Shown here piece after piece: positions 6,777-9,956 of a DNA stretch of 9,956 nt. The stretch lies in the NCBI GenBank assembly GCA_003566795.1, contig PXBU01000228.1:1-9956 (forward strand), written 5' to 3'. Every line of letters starts with the position of its first letter. Position 1 is the stretch's first letter. The stretch comes from Puniceicoccaceae bacterium. Its GTDB lineage: Bacteria > Verrucomicrobiota > Verrucomicrobiia > Opitutales > Coraliomargaritaceae. A program made the translations under genes and the position numbers. The notes beneath the pieces are model-generated. The model had not been told where the DNA came from, did not search any database, and saw only the letters and a list, made by a program, of their open reading frames with translations.

Positions 6777-9047
6777 ATGAAAGAAAAGAATTTCGATACG
6801 AAGTTGATAGAGTCCACCTCCAAGTGCACAGACAAGGACTTTCGTGGGCTGTATAACACTATGTCGGGAATTTTTGAACTGCCTTCGTGCTCAACTCGCG
6901 AGGACATGCTAACGTCTATAAAAGAAGCGGTGTCAGCTGTAGAACAGGATGACAGAGCCGCAACAGAAAAGGAAATCTTAGAGCTAATCGAAGGTGTGAC
7001 AATGAAGAAACAAAAGCTATACGAAAACATCATGGTAACCAAGGATCAGGCAGTGCGAAAAAGTACTTTGTCCCAAAAAGACAAGGACGCACTCGTTGAG
7101 TCTATTATGAGTGACCATAGTGGTCAGGAAAATACCAAGCTCCGCGAACGCGTTGAGAATCTGGTTGAGAATAAGATGGGCAAGAGCCGTTGGTCATTCC
7201 CTGTGAGCAGAATGGACACTGTCAATGCCAACAGACGCCGCTACTCAAGTTCGCTCTGGGAGCACGTCATTGGAACGCAGAAACAACTTTGGGAAGGCTC
7301 AGTTGGACTTGCTGACCACCCAGAAGGTGAATCAGACCCTTCATTCAAAGATTCAGCTGTTATCTGGAGTAATCTTCGAATGGATGAAGCCAACAAACTT
7401 GTATGGGCTGATGCCGTGTTCGTGGGAGACCACGGAAGACTGGCAGAGGACATTCTTGAATCAGGTGGAAAGGTCGGATTCTCAACAGCAGGACTTGGCG
7501 ACCTTCGTAAAGTAAATGAACAAGTAGACGGCTCCTTCATGGAGTTTTATGATGTTATACCTGAGGAGTTCATTCTTGAAAGAGTGGCTGACATCGTACC
7601 CAACCCTAGTCAGGATGTATTCGGATTCGCCGACATGAAGATAGGTGTGACTGAGAGCAGCCATGAGGAAGGAGAGGAGCCCGTGAACTTTGACCCTGCT
7701 GCAACACAGAAGATGAGACCAGCTACCGATGAAATGAAAGCCTCCGACACCTCGGCCCACATGCCGGTAGAAGGAGAGGAAGCTAACATCCCTGAGGACC
7801 CAACGAGTCACGATGACTACGATAAACCAGACTACACACCGATGGAACAAGGTGACACCTCTCTTCGTGAGAATGAGGGTGGGGGAGACGCTGGAGCGGC
7901 AGCCGGTGTATCGAGTGAAGGCTTTCAAGCCGCGGCTCCAGAAAATGCAATGAAAACCACATCACCCGGTCGTAAGAAGAAGGATGAGCCGGAAGAAGGA
8001 AAAAAGGAAATGAAAGAAAGGGTAAAACCAGTTCTGAGCTCCTTCGAAGAAAGGAGAGCCTATGAAGACATCACACGCTTCATAGACAATGCATCTAAGA
8101 TGCAGAGTCCTCACGACCGACTGAGTGAGTACAAAGAAATTCGTAAGTATTTGGACGGCGTAAAGATTCCAGCGCTTCAAGAGGAACTGGAGACCCGTAT
8201 TCAGAATACTCAGCAAGAAATTCATCAGCTGGTGGAAACAGGGGCTGAGTTCAAGAAAATATTCGGCACAGACCTGTCAGCTCAGGATGTGCAGGGAGCT
8301 ATGGCCAATCTCAACAAGATGGGCAAGGACCTCAAAGAGGCTTCCTACGATTGGAAGAAAGTATCAGTCAAGATGGCTGAGTACCTCAAGAAATTCGTTG
8401 AGGCAGTCAACGCACTCAAGGAACGTCCAACCATTGAATCCCATGAGAACCTGAAGAAGAAAGTTGCCACTCTACAGGAGTCGCTTCGGTCACAGATTCA
8501 GGCTATCGAAAAGGCTCATAAACTTGAGCGCAATAAGAACTCCAAAGACCTCACCAAAGCACACGACGCTCTCCGTAATTACATAAAGGAGAGCAAGGCC
8601 AAGGAAAAAGAGCTCATGGAGCGCCTCAAGAAAGAGAAGAAGAAAACACGTGAACTCTATGAGAGAATGACCAAGCTTCAGGAATCCACTGAGCAGTACG
8701 TCAAGGAATCCATGAGTGATGATGTGAAGTACCTATTCGATGGAGCTGAGGGAGCAGGGCGTCAAGCTGAGGAGTACCGGGCCAAGAGCCGGGCACTCAC
8801 AGAATCAGCCAATGGCAAATACCTGTCCGAGTCCAAGAGAGAGGTCAAAGAGTATGTAGATTCGCTTCTCAAGAAGCACGGGTCTTCTATCCTGCCTCAC
8901 TTGAAAGAACTCAATAAAGCCAATAACTACCAAGAGGCTGTTGATACCTACATGAGACTCATGGATGCACGCATCAGCGTGGATTCAGACACTCTCCTAG
9001 ATATGGACAACCCGATGATTTACGAAGCTCTGATGGAAGGCAGGTAA
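6777..9047 (+). CDS. prohead protease (T4 gp21-like) fused to a coiled-coil scaffold-like domain
   Basis: The protein has 756 residues, far longer than T4 gp21 (about 210). Residues 1-135 are a helical, charged extension. Residues 137-290 match the gp21-type serine protease: N-A-N-R-R-R-Y at 150-156, the ADHP motif with catalytic-type His181, GDHG at 217-220, and VGFSTAGLGDL with Ser236 as probable nucleophile, then IVPNPSQDVF near 273-282, like the end of gp21. Residues 290-415 are a Pro/Glu/Asp/Gly-rich linker. Residues 415-720 are Lys/Glu/Leu-rich with heptad-like patterns, most clearly 555-645, and resemble a scaffold core such as T4 gp22. The protein would both shape the prohead and cleave head proteins during maturation, probably including itself. 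AAGAGG at 6762-6767 is 9 bases before the ATG. The next start overlaps the stop by one base. Protease identity is firm; the scaffold role is inference from position and coiled-coil character. Confidence 0.85.
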   Translation: MKEKNFDTKLIESTSKCTDKDFRGLYNTMSGIFELPSCSTREDMLTSIKEAVSAVEQDDRAATEKEILELIEGVTMKKQKLYENIMVTKDQAVRKSTLSQKDKDALVESIMSDHSGQENTKLRERVENLVENKMGKSRWSFPVSRMDTVNANRRRYSSSLWEHVIGTQKQLWEGSVGLADHPEGESDPSFKDSAVIWSNLRMDEANKLVWADAVFVGDHGRLAEDILESGGKVGFSTAGLGDLRKVNEQVDGSFMEFYDVIPEEFILERVADIVPNPSQDVFGFADMKIGVTESSHEEGEEPVNFDPAATQKMRPATDEMKASDTSAHMPVEGEEANIPEDPTSHDDYDKPDYTPMEQGDTSLRENEGGGDAGAAAGVSSEGFQAAAPENAMKTTSPGRKKKDEPEEGKKEMKERVKPVLSSFEERRAYEDITRFIDNASKMQSPHDRLSEYKEIRKYLDGVKIPALQEELETRIQNTQQEIHQLVETGAEFKKIFGTDLSAQDVQGAMANLNKMGKDLKEASYDWKKVSVKMAEYLKKFVEAVNALKERPTIESHENLKKKVATLQESLRSQIQAIEKAHKLERNKNSKDLTKAHDALRNYIKESKAKEKELMERLKKEKKKTRELYERMTKLQESTEQYVKESMSDDVKYLFDGAEGAGRQAEEYRAKSRALTESANGKYLSESKREVKEYVDSLLKKHGSSILPHLKELNKANNYQEAVDTYMRLMDARISVDSDTLLDMDNPMIYEALMEGR
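7185..7646 (+). other. gp21-like prohead protease domain
   Basis: This segment encodes the protease core, with the His codon at 7317-7319 and the Ser codon at 7482-7484. The His-to-Ser gap is 55 residues. The conserved order N-x-N-x-R-x-Y, D/N-HP, GDHG and G-(F/V)-S-x-x-G-L-G is that of the T4 gp21 family, which shares the herpesvirus assemblin-type fold. Confidence 0.8.
8019..8936 (+). other. coiled-coil, scaffold-like C-terminal region
   Basis: Residues 415-720 contain almost no Gly or Pro except at 461-465 and 551. They are dominated by Lys, Glu, Leu, Ala and Gln, with hydrophobic residues at heptad-like intervals and a run of eight Lys/Glu residues near 616-623. A short Gly-containing break at 655-661 splits it. 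This composition is typical of internal scaffold proteins of phage heads. Confidence 0.55.
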
Positions 9048-9364
9048 TGGAGAAACAATCGGGCCCGAGAAGTTTGTACGTGGTGGAGGGCACATCTGAG
9101 GCCTTCACCAGTGGAGACGCAGCTCAAGCCTATTCAATCGTCCAACGCATTCACAATAAGATGAACGGAGGCACCGGCCGACCACCCGAGGTTGTGAGAG
9201 TTCGGGTGGATGGGGTTGACCTGGAGAGCGCTGTTGAAGCAGTCATAGACTCTGCCACAGAGAACGACCTCCAATGGTTTGCCAAGTTCATGGATGTCAA
9301 TAGTATTGAAACCGAGGATCCTTACGATGGTGAGGATCCTATGGAAGACGCGGAACAGGAATAA
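9047..9364 (+). CDS. small acidic protein of unknown function
   Basis: This is a 105-residue protein. Residues 1-85 are mixed alpha/beta, with a strand-like VVRVRVDGVDL at 49-59 and a helix following it. The last 20 residues are very acidic and contain a repeated Glu-Asp-Pro encoded by two copies of GAGGATCCT 18 bases apart (9314 and 9332). It has no signal peptide, membrane segment or recognised family. Its ATG overlaps the last base of the preceding stop (TAATG), so translation is probably coupled to the protease-scaffold gene. A head-assembly accessory role is possible from position alone. Confidence 0.75.
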   Translation: MEKQSGPRSLYVVEGTSEAFTSGDAAQAYSIVQRIHNKMNGGTGRPPEVVRVRVDGVDLESAVEAVIDSATENDLQWFAKFMDVNSIETEDPYDGEDPMEDAEQE

Positions 9365-9371
9365 ATAGTTG
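9357..9371 (+). promoter_or_regulatory. ribosome binding site and TTG start of the lipase-like gene
   Basis: AGGA at 9357-9360 lies 8 bases before TTG at 9369. It overlaps the last codons of the preceding gene. No in-frame ATG or GTG occurs before the conserved GT-x-x-W-x-x-W segment, so TTG is the best start. A less efficient start may keep this protein at lower levels than its neighbours. Confidence 0.5.
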
Positions 9372-9902
9372 AATTGGAAACGCTTGGGAGGTACCAAACA
9401 CAGGTACCTTAGAGTAGGCAGCGTTCTCTACATATGGTGCGCGGGCACCTATGGATGGAAAGAGTGGGCCTACAACTTAGATATCAGACGCCGCAAGCTC
9501 TTAGGTCGACGGGTAAATGTACGCGACTATGAGGCCACGACCGACCTGTACGACCTCATAAAAAAAGAAGACGTTATAACTTCAGAATGCAAAGTCATCA
9601 CATGTGGGTTCTCCCGCGGAGGGGGAATAGCACAGCTCCTATATTTATTCCTGAAACAGGTATATGGTATAGAGGTCGAGGTTCATTTATTCGCCTCTAA
9701 GCGTTCTGTCAGTAAAGCTGATGATATCAAGGTACAACATAACAGCGCAACCAAAGGAGATGTGGTACCTTATCTTCCTTTTTGGCCTCTATACCGGTTG
9801 CCTACTCTTGAATGGGTCGGCCCTAGGCAGCGAATGTCTTTAGCCCATAATGAACATGCAAAACTAGCGGCACATTGGCGCCACAATATAACTAAACAAT
9901 AA
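9369..9902 (+). CDS. alpha/beta hydrolase, class 3 lipase-like
   Basis: This is a 177-residue protein. The order of motifs fits the lipase class 3 branch of alpha/beta hydrolases. An AGT-x-x-W-x-x-W-x-x-N-L segment at 25-37 corresponds to the RGT-x-x-x-D-W oxyanion-side motif. The nucleophile elbow is G80-F81-S82-R83-G84-G85-G86 followed by an AQLL helix. VHLFAS at 105-110 is the next strand. GDVVPYLP at 130-137 carries probable acid Asp131. His160, His163 or His169 near the end could complete the triad. It would hydrolyse an ester bond; substrate unknown. There is no signal peptide or membrane segment, so it acts in the cytoplasm, in the virion, or after lysis. It is shorter than many class 3 lipases but keeps the core. 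It is tightly packed in the head gene cluster. The fold call is firm; enzyme activity and role are inferred. Confidence 0.75.
   Translation: MNWKRLGGTKHRYLRVGSVLYIWCAGTYGWKEWAYNLDIRRRKLLGRRVNVRDYEATTDLYDLIKKEDVITSECKVITCGFSRGGGIAQLLYLFLKQVYGIEVEVHLFASKRSVSKADDIKVQHNSATKGDVVPYLPFWPLYRLPTLEWVGPRQRMSLAHNEHAKLAAHWRHNITKQ
9389..9409 (+). other. hairpin inside the start of the lipase-like gene
   Basis: AGGTACC (9389-9395) and GGTACCT (9403-9409) form a perfect seven-pair stem with loop AAACACA, beginning 20 bases after the TTG start codon. A stem here could slow initiation or early elongation on a gene that already has a TTG start. No other evidence of regulation is visible. Confidence 0.45.
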
Positions 9903-9922
9903 TAGAGGGGTTCATCTCTCTA
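9903..9922 (+). terminator. hairpin after the lipase-like gene, possible weak terminator or RNA end
   Basis: Directly after the stop codon, TAGAGGGG-TTCA-TCTCTCTA forms an eight-pair stem with two G-T pairs. The following bases are not T-rich, so intrinsic termination would be weak. The same strand is also a plausible Shine-Dalgarno sequence (GAGGGG) locked in the stem, but no start codon follows closely. The remaining bases to the window end show no gene. Confidence 0.3.
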
Positions 9923-9956
9923 CTACCACTAATATAATAGAAAGCAACCGAACGTC

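Noticed and set aside
7482..7928. Minus-strand open frame of 148 codons opposite the protease-scaffold gene.
   Set aside because: It is a shadow of a strongly coding + strand region, with low-complexity translation rich in residues complementary to the acidic linker.
9911..9938. TATAAT at 9933-9938 with TTCATC 16 bases upstream, a possible sigma70-type promoter at the right end.
   Set aside because: The -35 box matches only half of TTGACA and the downstream gene lies outside the window, so it cannot be supported.

Overview
The window is a compact morphogenesis segment from a tailed double-stranded DNA phage (Caudoviricetes) or a prophage of one. All ten complete genes lie on the + strand. 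They are separated by at most 27 bases or overlap by 1 to 10 bases, and most have clear Shine-Dalgarno sequences, so a bacterial host is likely. The strongest anchor is a T4 gp21-type prohead protease domain, which points to a myovirus-like head assembly pathway. Host and genus cannot be told from the sequence. The style of the fibre genes resembles uncultured aquatic phages, but that is an impression only.

Layout, left to right. 28-477 is a small protein that looks like a divergent SPOUT-type RNA methyltransferase. 468-2072, 2100-3641 and 4023-5906 are three large beta-rich surface or tail-fibre/appendage proteins: a beta-helix-like protein, a protein carrying a CBM5/12-like carbohydrate-binding module, and a long fibre protein with a familiar N-terminal domain and four (I/L)A-x-x-V-W repeats. 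3665-4003 is a small unrecognised helical protein between two of them. 5925-6266 and 6263-6763 are two small proteins joined by an ATGA overlap and leading into the head module. 6777-9047 is a 756-residue protein that appears to fuse a helical N-terminal extension, a gp21-like protease and a coiled-coil scaffold-like C-terminus. 9047-9364 is a small acidic protein. 9369-9902 is an alpha/beta hydrolase resembling class 3 lipases, starting at TTG. The final 54 bases hold a hairpin and no recognisable gene.

How the parts fit. The fibre block would build host-recognition or appendage structures, and the protease-scaffold protein would shape and mature the prohead. The major capsid protein is not in the window and would be expected to the right. 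The SPOUT-like and lipase-like genes are the unexpected cargo in a structural operon. Base composition also shifts: hand-counted 60-base lines give about 32 to 40% GC in the fibre genes and 47 to 57% in the protease-scaffold gene.

The points most worth a second look are the fused protease-scaffold with many gp21-style cleavage-like motifs, the lipase-like gene beside the head genes, the SPOUT-like gene, the carbohydrate-binding insertion, and several RNA-level structures (a cUUCGg hairpin, an in-frame A AAA AAG site, and a hairpin just inside the TTG-started gene). I found no tRNA, CRISPR array, insertion sequence or integrase.
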